A DNA stretch of 32,779 nt, taken from contig DLGL01000126.1 in the NCBI GenBank assembly GCA_002482685.1, positions 6,154 through 38,932 on the forward strand. The letters are read 5' to 3'. The translations under genes were made by a program, and so were the position numbers. The DNA is from Bacteriovoracaceae bacterium UBA7695 (GTDB taxonomy: Bacteria; Bdellovibrionota; Bacteriovoracia; Bacteriovoracales; Bacteriovoracaceae). The notes below the pieces were generated by a model. That model made no database searches, was not told the origin of the DNA, and worked only from the letters and a program-made list of their open reading frames with translations. Shown here in pieces: positions 24,737 through 32,351 of this stretch (its first letter is position 1; each line of letters begins with the position of its first letter).

Positions 24737-25831
24737 TTAAGCTACAATTTTCTGCCTTGAATATGGATAAACTCTCTCGATAAAATCTTTTTCTTTCTGA
24801 TCTAATGTTACCTGGGACTTGAACTTTCTTACACCAAAAACCTCGTCAAAACTTAAAATCTTGCTCGCCACTCCGACATACATTGCCGGAGATTTTTCGT
24901 GTGCATCCGGATCAAACCTATTCTTTTTAACAAACTTTGGATTCATAAAATTTCGATAGATCTTCATCAGCTGAAGTTTCTCCATTAAGGCACCTTCATG
25001 CTTTTGAAATGAAATTGTTTCTCTTTGCTGGGAGGAAAAAAAATGGCGATAAAGATTATGGAGACGGTTGATCGGAAAGAGTGGATTGGATGAATCTCGG
25101 CGCGCCTTCGAGCTGATCGTTTCAAGATCCATGGAGCAGTCAAAACTTCGGTACGCCCTCATGTAAGACTTATGCTCGTCAGTGTAAAGAGTCCTTCCCT
25201 GCGCCAGTACGGAGAGATTTTTCATGATATAAAGAGTCTCCGTATAGACGGAGTTTTGTGGATACAAACCGTGCTTAAGAATCAGTTCCTGATTTTTACA
25301 CTTTTGCTCATTTGTCATGCGCCCTTTTCGATTTAAAGGCGAAAATGTGTTGTGATAGATAAACATTGAATGACTTCCAACCGCAGTATTCACATAGCAG
25401 GGGGAGAATTGTGAGTGGGTGAAAGTCTCAAAACCATCATAGGCGACATTCTCAGAAATTCGTTTGGGATAGTTTTCTTTTTCAAATAAAACTGACTGTC
25501 GCGACATCGTTTTTAGACGATCTCGCACAGTCCCCTCAGCAATTTTAAGCAACCTAGCTATCGAATTATTGCTCATGCCATTTAGTGAATAATGAAGAAT
25601 CTTCTCTGAGAGTCCCTCGGACTTTTTTCTGAAATCCAGTCCGAAAGTATTAGCAGAAAATTGAATCTTACATTCAAGGCATCTGTACCTTTGATTCCGA
25701 AATGGAGGCTTATCAGTGGGTGAAAAACCATTTTTTACATAAAACTTTAAATTGGTTCCAAAATGAAACAAACAGCGAGGATTAGGACAAAAAGGGGGGA
25801 TCAATTGTATTTGATCAGAAAGAATGGCCAT
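24737..25831 (-). CDS. Solitary IS1/IS1595-like transposase
   Basis: 364 residues from ATG 25831. A TTG at 25861 with AGGA close by is a possible longer start. An N-terminal zinc ribbon (CPNPRC ... YRCLEC) is followed by a short helix-turn-helix (NGMSNNSIARLLKIAEGTVRDRL). The RNase H-like core shows YDGF (first Asp), LYTDEHKSYM (second Asp), then NRLHNLYRHFF and FQKHEGALMEKL (third acidic, Glu) with a downstream NF as in IS1-type DDE enzymes. All three acidic residues appear present. No terminal inverted repeats or target duplication could be found beside it. It may be a dead insertion sequence or a host-adopted protein. Family naming is by resemblance. Confidence 0.8.
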   Translation of the reverse strand: MAILSDQIQLIPPFCPNPRCLFHFGTNLKFYVKNGFSPTDKPPFRNQRYRCLECKIQFSANTFGLDFRKKSEGLSEKILHYSLNGMSNNSIARLLKIAEGTVRDRLKTMSRQSVLFEKENYPKRISENVAYDGFETFTHSQFSPCYVNTAVGSHSMFIYHNTFSPLNRKGRMTNEQKCKNQELILKHGLYPQNSVYTETLYIMKNLSVLAQGRTLYTDEHKSYMRAYRSFDCSMDLETISSKARRDSSNPLFPINRLHNLYRHFFSSQQRETISFQKHEGALMEKLQLMKIYRNFMNPKFVKKNRFDPDAHEKSPAMYVGVASKILSFDEVFGVRKFKSQVTLDQKEKDFIERVYPYSRQKIVA

Positions 25832-25937
25832 GGTTGAGAGGCTAGTGCAAAAAGATGCCAAGAGTCCTGAGGGGACAGATAGTTAAAAGTTAAGGAAACT
25901 TGGATCAGGCCATTAAAATAAAGGGCGAGTTGAAAAG

Positions 25938-25964
25938 GAAAAAATAGGAGGAAAAGTATCCTCC
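25938..25964 (-). terminator. Rho-independent terminator for the 25980 gene
   Basis: On the minus strand GGAGGA and TCCTCC pair across a six-base loop and are followed by TATTTTTT. It lies 16 bases beyond the stop codon. Confidence 0.75.
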
Positions 25965-25979
25965 GTTATATGCGAACAA

Positions 25980-26621
25980 TTAGAAGGTTGCAGTTCCTGG
26001 ATCGATGTAACCTTCAGTCTTAGACTGCTGATCTTCTTTTTTAACCTGCACTCCATCAGGGGTTGCAGGTGTAATTTGTTCCGCAGGCTCATTAAGTTTC
26101 TCGATAAAGATATCCGGAACTTCAGTATAGCGACTGAATACAACAGAATCATTAAGATATTTTTTGAGAAGCAGGTAGCTGCAATAAGTTCTTCCATGTG
26201 GAGAAGAAAGATTATCACGGTCCCCATCAGCAAAAATTAAACCATCATCCTGAACGACATCCATCATTGAAAAATACTGAGAGCAAAAGTTACTGGTATC
26301 CCGAGAATTATCTTTCTTTAAGCATTCTGCTTCTTTCTTAGCAACATCCACACCTGTGGCCGATGTAACCTTTATGTGAACAGGTTCACGACAAACATCA
26401 ATGATCCATTCTTTTGGAAGATATTTTTTGTGTGAGATATGAATGATGCAATTTTTCTTATCAATGATAAATTCTTGCTTCAGAAGACCAAACAATGGCC
26501 CCTTCTGTGTCATCTTCATCTTGTAAGAAGAGTCCAGACAGCTTTTTGGACTAAATCTCGTCTGAGAAAAAGCAGTCCCGGAAATGAGGAGGAAGAGAAA
26601 ACTAAATTTTATGAATGCCAT
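25980..26621 (-). CDS. Exported cysteine-containing hypothetical protein
   Basis: 213 residues with a signal peptide (IKFSFLFLLISGTAFSQ). The mature protein contains about six cysteines that could form disulfides (KSCLD, KNCIIH, DVCREP, AECLKK, NFCSQ, YCSYL), and a soluble alpha/beta body with DGLIFADGDRDNLSS. The C-terminal 35 residues are low-complexity (PAEQITPATPDG...). It overlaps the preceding phosphatase-like gene by 20 bases, so it is translated in the same unit, and a terminator follows it. No family is recognised. The coupling hints that the upstream protein controls its export or activity, but this is speculation. Confidence 0.7.
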   Translation of the reverse strand: MAFIKFSFLFLLISGTAFSQTRFSPKSCLDSSYKMKMTQKGPLFGLLKQEFIIDKKNCIIHISHKKYLPKEWIIDVCREPVHIKVTSATGVDVAKKEAECLKKDNSRDTSNFCSQYFSMMDVVQDDGLIFADGDRDNLSSPHGRTYCSYLLLKKYLNDSVVFSRYTEVPDIFIEKLNEPAEQITPATPDGVQVKKEDQQSKTEGYIDPGTATF

Positions 26622-27753
26622 GTCTGTTTACCTCCATCATCACGACTGTTGCATCTTTGTTCAGGAAATCATTTTCTTTGGCCAGACTAAGCTGGAGAAA
26701 AAGCTCCGTCATCAGATCCGACTGGTTCAATTGATGATGATCTTTAATAAATGAATATATATCTTTTTTTATTTTACTCTCATTCCAGTTAAATACAAAA
26801 CCTGCAGATACCACAGTGACTTTCTCACCTTTTTCGAGTTTATGAACGGAAGACTCTCCGGAACTCTGGGAAGGACTAATTCCCAGATCAAGCTTCCCAC
26901 TCTCAAGGGTATAAAGTTCGGCTTTTCCCCAACCATGAACTTTCAGGACAAGCTGTGTCGTATCAATTTCAATGACGACGAGGTCCACTTCCGATTTCTT
27001 TTTCTTAGCGCCATTAATAACCTGAATTTCGGCCATGGCCTCTTTTATAAAGAGATTTGGGCTAAAATCTTTTTGTTTGTGCTGATTCATCATACCAATC
27101 AGAGAACTTGAGATCAGGTAGGACTGACTAGAAATCAGAATTTGGTAGACCTTATTCCCTGCATGGTGAAGATCGTAGAACTCCCCACCGCCACCATCAC
27201 CGGCGGCATACTTATTAAGAAAACTTATTCCCTTAATTTCATCACTCCGTTTAGGGATAAGAACTTCATGGATTTTTTTTGCTTTAAGCATTTCAGACTC
27301 TGCAGACTGAAGTGCCAGGTCCAGCTCTTGGCTGAATTTAACAAGATGTTTCTGAAGATTTTTTTGTTCTTCCAGAGAGGTCCAAAGAAACTGAAGCTGG
27401 TTGGAAAGCATGGTCCAGTTTAATTGAGGCATAGGGAGCGCGTACTCTCCAATTATTTTTGTAAGAAAAGCCGCCTGATCCTGCACCCAACTTTGGGCAG
27501 TCGTATTTTTTTGTTCGTGAAAAAAAATCACACCTAAAAAAGTATTGAGAACAGTTTTAAATTTTTCCTGCAGATCAGGATGATCTAAAATCGTTTGAGT
27601 ATCCACCAGAAGAATCTCAGCACGACGACCAAGCGGAAGCTCAGTCAGGCTTTTGAGATCCATGACCTGATGATTTTCAAAAAAATCAAAAATTCCAAAT
27701 CCCTGTTCTTCCAGGTGTTTGACTAAAAATTTGCGCTCATCCAAAAGAACCAT
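26602..27753 (-). CDS. SpoIIE/PP2C-like protein lacking catalytic aspartates
   Basis: 383 residues from ATG 27753 with AGGG upstream. Residues 1-95 look like a degraded receiver domain (AEILLVDTQ, GVIFFHE). A coiled-coil linker (SLEEQKNLQKHLVKFSQELD) leads to a SpoIIE-type phosphatase fold starting KIHEVLIPKRSDEIKG. The metal-binding motifs are damaged: family GGDFYD reads GGGEFYD, the DVsGHG segment reads SSQSYL, and the terminal TDG reads SAG. Only DAT near the C-terminus survives. The fold is recognisable, but metal-dependent dephosphorylation is unlikely. It may act as a binding partner or anti-sigma-like switch. It overlaps and is probably coupled with the exported 25980 protein. Confidence 0.8.
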   Translation of the reverse strand: MVLLDERKFLVKHLEEQGFGIFDFFENHQVMDLKSLTELPLGRRAEILLVDTQTILDHPDLQEKFKTVLNTFLGVIFFHEQKNTTAQSWVQDQAAFLTKIIGEYALPMPQLNWTMLSNQLQFLWTSLEEQKNLQKHLVKFSQELDLALQSAESEMLKAKKIHEVLIPKRSDEIKGISFLNKYAAGDGGGGEFYDLHHAGNKVYQILISSQSYLISSSLIGMMNQHKQKDFSPNLFIKEAMAEIQVINGAKKKKSEVDLVVIEIDTTQLVLKVHGWGKAELYTLESGKLDLGISPSQSSGESSVHKLEKGEKVTVVSAGFVFNWNESKIKKDIYSFIKDHHQLNQSDLMTELFLQLSLAKENDFLNKDATVVMMEVNRHGIHKI

Positions 27754-27903
27754 GGGGTACCCTAAAATCTAGTATTTTCATTAACTTACCAGCTATTACA
27801 CTAACCCCCCTATTTTACAGTTTATTTTTCCGCAAAACAACCGAAGAGAATTCATCGGGGAAGCTTTGTCCCTGATTCACTTTTTTTGAGTTGGATGAAA
27901 CTT

Positions 27904-28626
27904 ATGAAAAAAAATAATGTCTTCGAGCTACCTACAATGAGCACAGCTCTTTCCTTATTGGGTATGGCCGGACAAGTTGAGCAGCTCAAAAATGAGAACA
28001 GAAAGATTAGCGAGCAGGCGGCCCGCACAATTCTTAAGGCGCTAGATGCCAAAGACAGCTATACCTACGGTCACAGTATGCGTGTTGCTTACTTTTCCCT
28101 GGTTACGGGTACGGAAGCTCAATTATCGGCCGAAGAGATGTATGAACTCGAACTCTCAGCTATTTTTCATGATATCGGTAAAATTGGAACTCCGGACGCA
28201 GTTTTAAATAAACCTTCACGTCTTTCGGAAGAAGAATTTCTAATTATGAAGCAGCATCCTGAGAAAAGCTGGGAAATCCTTCAGGATTATCAAGGCTTCG
28301 AAAAGATTGCTTCGAACGCACGCTTCCATCATGAGAGATTTGATGGCAAAGGATATCCTTTGGGTCTTAAAGGGGACGAAATTCCCACGGCCGCCAGAAT
28401 TATCCTTATTGCTGATACTTTTGATGCCATGACTTCAACTCGTCCCTACCGCAAAGGGCTTCCATATGAAGTAGCCTTTGATGAATTAATTCAGTTCTCA
28501 GGAACTCAGTTTGATCCACAGCTTGTGAAAATGTTCATTAGTGGTATGAAAAAAGAAGCTTTAAAGGGTGAAGAAGAATTTTTCATCCCGATAATGGCCA
28601 AAAAATTTACTAAAAACGCCGCTTAA
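27904..28626 (+). CDS. HD-GYP-domain cyclic-di-GMP phosphodiesterase
   Basis: 240 residues from ATG 27904, with GGAT about 7 bases upstream. TTG 27886 and ATG 27895 are alternatives. The HD-GYP signatures are complete: His57 in TYGHSMRV, HD at 89-90 (IFHDIGKIG), His118 (MKQHPEKS), HHERFDGKGYP with the GYP at 150-152, and DTFDAMTSTRPYRKG. These residues bind two or three metals and hydrolyse c-di-GMP. It has no receiver domain; residues 1-40 are a short helical N-terminus (GMAGQVEQLKNENRKI). It is divergent from the pseudophosphatase unit and convergent with the next gene, whose stop lies 2 bases away. No terminator is seen between them. Confidence 0.93.
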   Translation: MKKNNVFELPTMSTALSLLGMAGQVEQLKNENRKISEQAARTILKALDAKDSYTYGHSMRVAYFSLVTGTEAQLSAEEMYELELSAIFHDIGKIGTPDAVLNKPSRLSEEEFLIMKQHPEKSWEILQDYQGFEKIASNARFHHERFDGKGYPLGLKGDEIPTAARIILIADTFDAMTSTRPYRKGLPYEVAFDELIQFSGTQFDPQLVKMFISGMKKEALKGEEEFFIPIMAKKFTKNAA

Positions 28627-28628
28627 TC

Positions 28629-29771
28629 CTACTTACAAAAATCAGTCTTCGCGTTGGATGAAACCACACGGTTCTGCATGGCCGTGCACCCTTGTGTACT
28701 TTCATAGACATTAAAGGGATAACACTCCACTTTTTTATTCTGAAAATTTACAGATGAGTGATTATCTTCACAAACCTTATAGCTTGGTCCATCTACGCAG
28801 GCCCAATGTTTTCCAGTACAGTTATAAACGAGTCCTCTTCCGACATACTCATAGTCCGGTGGACTGACATACTCTTTTTTCACTTCTTTTGGCTGATCTT
28901 TATTAACTTGTTTCTCAAGATCCTCAAGAATTTTATCAGTCATAGAGCTATCGTCATCTACAACAATCCCGTCAACCGAATCTACCGATTTTGGCGGAGC
29001 ATCTGGTGTGGGCTCTGGACCCAGAGGAGCTTCAGTGGGAGTATCCGTCACAACAGGCTCAACTTCTACCGGTGGTTCAACTACCGGCTCTTCTATTACA
29101 GGTGTTTCAGTAGAAGGAGTTTCAGCAACAGGTGCATCGATTACAGGTTCGGCCGGAGTAGGTTCGATTTGTGGCTCAACGGGTACCGTCTCTGCGGGAG
29201 GTGTTTCTACTGGAGTTTCCGCTACAGGATCTGGAGCAGTGGGTGCTTCTGGTGCTGGATCAACAGGAGTTTCCGCCGTCGGCACAGCCGCAGGATCAGC
29301 AGCAGGATCAGCTGCGGGATCAGTTGTTTTTGCAGCTGCTGCCGCTTTGGCCGCTTCTTCAGCTTTTTTTCTCGCTAGTTTTGCCGGTGAATCCTTAGGA
29401 GCTTCAGTTTGAGGAGGGGCCTCAGGTGCTGCGGGTTCATCTTCAATTAAAAAGAGTGCACCCAGAGCACCAACAACAACAACGAGAACGATAGGATTAA
29501 TTTTTTTCTTTGCTGGTTTTTTTTCAACTTCGTCATCATCCTCATCTACAGCAGCTTTCTTTTTTTGAGGAATAAGTTTTGCGCGGATTTTATCTATGAG
29601 AGATTTGGGTTTATCCTCTTCCATATCTTCAAGAACACCGATATCCGTCTCACCTGTCTTGTCAGCAGCACTCAACGCAGGATCAGTACTCTCGTGACCA
29701 AGAGAATCGTCAATATCATCATCGCTTTCCTTCTTTTTAGAAGGAATCTTTGCTTTGATGTCTTTTATCAA
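28629..29771 (-). CDS. TonB-like anchored protein with Pro/Glu linker and Cys-rich tail
   Basis: 380 residues, start TTG 29771, the first initiation codon after an in-frame stop. Residues 1-93 are cytoplasmic and highly charged, carrying a duplicated basic segment (IKDIKAKIPSKKK and LIDKIRAKLIPQKKK). One TM helix (NPIVLVVVVGALGALFLI) follows. Then comes a long alanine/proline/glutamate linker (residues 115-280, including DPAA repeats and PVAETPVETPP). Last is a domain of about 70 residues with six cysteines (YNCTGKHWACVDG, YKVCEDN, VECYP, GCTAM, DFCK), probably disulfide-bonded in the periplasm. The layout suggests a periplasm-spanning protein, TonB- or secretion-related. The family is not recognised. 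It ends 2 bases from the HD-GYP gene. Confidence 0.75.
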   Translation of the reverse strand: MIKDIKAKIPSKKKESDDDIDDSLGHESTDPALSAADKTGETDIGVLEDMEEDKPKSLIDKIRAKLIPQKKKAAVDEDDDEVEKKPAKKKINPIVLVVVVGALGALFLIEDEPAAPEAPPQTEAPKDSPAKLARKKAEEAAKAAAAAKTTDPAADPAADPAAVPTAETPVDPAPEAPTAPDPVAETPVETPPAETVPVEPQIEPTPAEPVIDAPVAETPSTETPVIEEPVVEPPVEVEPVVTDTPTEAPLGPEPTPDAPPKSVDSVDGIVVDDDSSMTDKILEDLEKQVNKDQPKEVKKEYVSPPDYEYVGRGLVYNCTGKHWACVDGPSYKVCEDNHSSVNFQNKKVECYPFNVYESTQGCTAMQNRVVSSNAKTDFCK

Positions 29772-29786
29772 CTTATCGAAGATAAG
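29772..29786 (-). promoter_or_regulatory. Hairpin immediately before the TTG start of the 28629 gene
   Basis: CTTATC-TTC-GATAAG forms a perfect 6-bp stem right before the TTG, with an AGGGG ribosome-site candidate 2 bases beyond it. Folding would bring that site close to the start codon. Confidence 0.35.
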
Positions 29787-29807
29787 TACCCCTAAGTGAA
29801 TTGTGTC

Positions 29808-29837
29808 TTGAACTAACTACACGTTATCCAGTATTCT
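29808..29837 (+). promoter_or_regulatory. Candidate promoter of the 29861 gene
   Basis: TTGAAC and TATTCT are separated by 18 bases on the plus strand, placing a start site near 29844. Confidence 0.4.
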
Positions 29838-29838
29838 T

Positions 29839-29866
29839 ATTATAAGGTACCCCGTGGAGTTTGCAA
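29839..29866 (-). promoter_or_regulatory. Candidate promoter of the 28629 gene
   Basis: On the minus strand TTGCAA (29861-29866) and a perfect TATAAT (29839-29844) are 16 bases apart, giving a leader of about 60 bases. It overlaps the opposing plus-strand promoter, so the two may compete. Confidence 0.45.
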
Positions 29867-30511
29867 GAAATCTCCATAGGAGATCAAGGACTTACATTGA
29901 ATACTCGTGACGAAGGCGTAATCAAGTTCAAGCTGACGCTTAAAAGGGCACCCGCTCCTGAGCAAGCTCAGTATATAGCCCTCGAAAAGTGGCGGGCCCT
30001 CTTCTATAAGCTGGGTCTCGTGGGTGAATACCCGAATGAAAAAATCGGGTATGGAAACCTCTCTTCCCGTCTTCCCAAAAAATCATTCATCATTACCGGC
30101 AGCCAGACGGGTCACCTGGCCCATCTTCAGGCCCATCACTATACCAAGGTTATAGAATGTGATCTGAAGAAGGGATCGGTTACTGCAGAAGGTTTGATAC
30201 CTCCTTCAAGTGAATCCCTCACTCACTATGGAATTTATGAGGCAAATCCTGCCATCAATTCAGTCTTTCATGTCCATCATCCAAAACTTTGGCAGATGCT
30301 CCATGATGAGCAGTTTGATTACATCAGTGAAGATGTAGCCTACGGCACACAAGAAATGGCAACAGCAGCATCCGAGCTCTTAGTTAATAAGTGTTCTGGG
30401 ATTTTTGTCATGAGAGGACATGAAGATGGAATTATTTCTTATTCTACTTCGGCCGAAGAGGCCGGAAGAAATCTCTTAGATCTCTACAGACGTCTTGGAG
30501 TTCGCCAGTAG
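29861..30511 (+). CDS. Class II aldolase/adducin-family protein
   Basis: Up to 216 residues. TTG 29861 is the first possible start, but TTG 29897 has AAGGA 6 bases upstream and may be the true one. Class II aldolase features are visible: YGNLSSR near residue 70, FIITGSQTG, the acidic SSESLTHYGIY helix, the metal ligands in FHVHHPKLW, and MRGHEDG supplying the third His. These enzymes cleave or epimerise sugar phosphates such as fuculose- or ribulose-phosphate, and some (MtnB-type) are dehydratases. The substrate is not predictable here. Its 3' end overlaps the convergent 30476 gene by 36 bases. Confidence 0.85.
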   Translation: MQEISIGDQGLTLNTRDEGVIKFKLTLKRAPAPEQAQYIALEKWRALFYKLGLVGEYPNEKIGYGNLSSRLPKKSFIITGSQTGHLAHLQAHHYTKVIECDLKKGSVTAEGLIPPSSESLTHYGIYEANPAINSVFHVHHPKLWQMLHDEQFDYISEDVAYGTQEMATAASELLVNKCSGIFVMRGHEDGIISYSTSAEEAGRNLLDLYRRLGVRQ

Positions 30512-31537
30512 TTCATTCATTTTCAGCATTAGAGTTTCACCCTCACGTTCATTTTCGGCAGAAAGGAAAAAGATTTCAAACCGGGAATCACCTGGAGAGA
30601 GAACCCAGATGTTTTTTAATGGGGCCAGTACATTCCATAAATGCTGTGACGTCTCTGGCCTCTTAAGTAATAAAAGTCGACTCCAACCGGGATCAGGAGC
30701 GAATTTTTGACTCAGCTCATAGGCAACCCTTCCCATCGTCCATCGGTAATTTATTTCGCTCATCACTCTGATTTTTAATTCTCCACTCTCTTTATAAATG
30801 AATGAATCTATGGAGTAACCATTGAGGTTGGGAAATTTTGAATAATGATGAATAATTTGCTGAGTTTGATCCTGAAAAATATCCCACTCTTCTTTTGGAA
30901 TTTTTGAATAAAAAGAAAGGTGATTGAGACTCGCTCCAGGATAATGATGAAAGGTAGTACCTTTGTACTGAAATTTAGCATCTACTAGATTTTCGTAAGC
31001 GATGACTTTTCCATCTGGAAAAACATACTGAGAAAAATCGAATTGCCGGTCAAGCCACGGCTCTATGATCTGAACACCACTGCTGAGTGCTTTCTCAAGG
31101 AAAGCTTTGGAATTATTGTTCAATATTTGAAATTTTTGGCCGGACATTCCAAAAGGGTCTTTAAGAAGGTAAGTGTGCCCATCCTGTAAGAAATCTAAAT
31201 TTGAAGCCTGATTTAAAATTTGGGTTTTTCCACACCATTTTTGATCAATAATAAATTGGGTAGAGGTAATTTTAGAGTTCCACCATTTTTCGGTCTCAAT
31301 ATCCTTCAGGGGGCCCCAAAAATTTTCGTAAGGACCGGAGTGAACAATTTTAGGTGCCCTATTAGTCAGGGCTTCAACATGAGATAAATATTCAGGTGAA
31401 TAATTTTTTAAGCTCCAGAGTGGTCTGTCATTCAAAAAGAAAAGAAAAAATTCTATCGACTGATTAATGGCGTGAGGGGCGAGCATTTTTCGAAAAAGCT
31501 CCACTTCATAATCTGCGTTCACTCTGAAAGGTTTCAT
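30476..31537 (-). CDS. ATP-grasp-like protein
   Basis: 353 residues, its ATG overlapping the stop of the DUF455 gene (ATGA). The central region resembles an ATP-grasp ligase: YLLKDPFGMSGQ (Lys126 and flexible loop), VQIIEPWLDR (adenine-binding Glu159), and SEINYRWTMGR, a variant of the E-x-N metal-binding motif. ATP-grasp enzymes join a carboxylate to an amine via acyl-phosphate. The N-terminal 100 residues are not recognised. The partner substrate is unknown, and the co-transcribed ferritin-like protein may supply an oxidation step. Assignment is by motif reading, moderate certainty. Confidence 0.7.
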   Translation of the reverse strand: MKPFRVNADYEVELFRKMLAPHAINQSIEFFLFFLNDRPLWSLKNYSPEYLSHVEALTNRAPKIVHSGPYENFWGPLKDIETEKWWNSKITSTQFIIDQKWCGKTQILNQASNLDFLQDGHTYLLKDPFGMSGQKFQILNNNSKAFLEKALSSGVQIIEPWLDRQFDFSQYVFPDGKVIAYENLVDAKFQYKGTTFHHYPGASLNHLSFYSKIPKEEWDIFQDQTQQIIHHYSKFPNLNGYSIDSFIYKESGELKIRVMSEINYRWTMGRVAYELSQKFAPDPGWSRLLLLKRPETSQHLWNVLAPLKNIWVLSPGDSRFEIFFLSAENEREGETLMLKMNELLANSKTSVEI

Positions 31538-32349
31538 AGAGAGGCAGAGCGCTTCGTAATTTTGAAATTATCGTCGTATTTCATAAGGCATTCCATGAAT
31601 TCATCATCACCTATCGCCTTACTGTGAATTGCCGGATCAAAGGCAATGCCTTTACTCCGGGAAGGCGTAATAGGAGCAGGTAGAGAACTTAAGTAATAAT
31701 CCCATAGCTTTTTATCCCCTCTCCAACGCTTAAGCCAGTGGGAGCCAAAGGCCACATGAGAGATCTCATCCTCTAAAACAATATCCATAATATCAGCAGA
31801 TTTTGTGTCACCAAAATTTCTGAAAACCGAAGCGTAGTATTGAGCAAAATCAAGATTAGCAGCTTCAAAAGTTAGTGCCATCATGGCCGCATACTGCGAG
31901 GGAGTTTTAAGATTTTCCATTTGCCGCCAGAAAAAATCATTAAGTGGAAAATCTCCAAAAGCGTATCCCAGTTCATTGATGCGACCAATGTAGAGTTTTA
32001 AATGCTTTTGTTCATCTTTAAGAGCTGTGACAATGCCTTTTTTAAAGCGAATATCTTCATCATTTTTATGCGGATAGATGAGAACGGCCGCCGCCATCAT
32101 TTCGATGGCCAGCAGTTCATGATTGGCAAAGCTATGGAGGGCTATCGCTTTTTTGTCGTTTTCATTTAACCGAGATGCCTTAGGAAAAGGCTCTCTAAGT
32201 TCGGTAAAAGCGATGGATTCTTTTCGGCCTGGTAGCTTGGGAAGAGAGAAGTCCTGAAAGCCTGACCACTCTATAGGAGTATCAAAATATTTTTCGCTGA
32301 GATCTTCTCCCATGAGAATGGTCTCAGCGAATTCTCGGTACGAGATCAT
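31534..32349 (-). CDS. DUF455-type ferritin-like protein
   Basis: 271 residues forming a four-helix ferritin-like fold. Putative diiron ligands are spaced as expected: Glu78/Glu83 in FANHELLAIEMM, Glu113 and His116 in DEQKH, Glu162 in FEAANLDFAQYY, and Glu195/His198 in EDEISHVAFG. This ExxH pattern characterises the DUF455 family, implicated in redox or hydroxylation steps but not firmly characterised. The gene starts 2 bases after the zinc-ribbon gene stop and overlaps the ATP-grasp gene, so three genes share one transcript. Confidence 0.82.
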   Translation of the reverse strand: MISYREFAETILMGEDLSEKYFDTPIEWSGFQDFSLPKLPGRKESIAFTELREPFPKASRLNENDKKAIALHSFANHELLAIEMMAAAVLIYPHKNDEDIRFKKGIVTALKDEQKHLKLYIGRINELGYAFGDFPLNDFFWRQMENLKTPSQYAAMMALTFEAANLDFAQYYASVFRNFGDTKSADIMDIVLEDEISHVAFGSHWLKRWRGDKKLWDYYLSSLPAPITPSRSKGIAFDPAIHSKAIGDDEFMECLMKYDDNFKITKRSASL

Positions 32350-32351
32350 GA

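Noticed and set aside
24671..25979. Terminal inverted repeats for the transposase gene
   Set aside because: Only short matches such as CTGAGGAC against GTCCTGAG were found; these are within chance.
29008..29412. A plus-strand open frame rich in Gly/Ser/Thr over the 28629 gene
   Set aside because: It is the reverse reading of the Pro/Glu/Ala linker; low-complexity sequence keeps several frames open. The minus-strand gene has the TM helix and structured tail.
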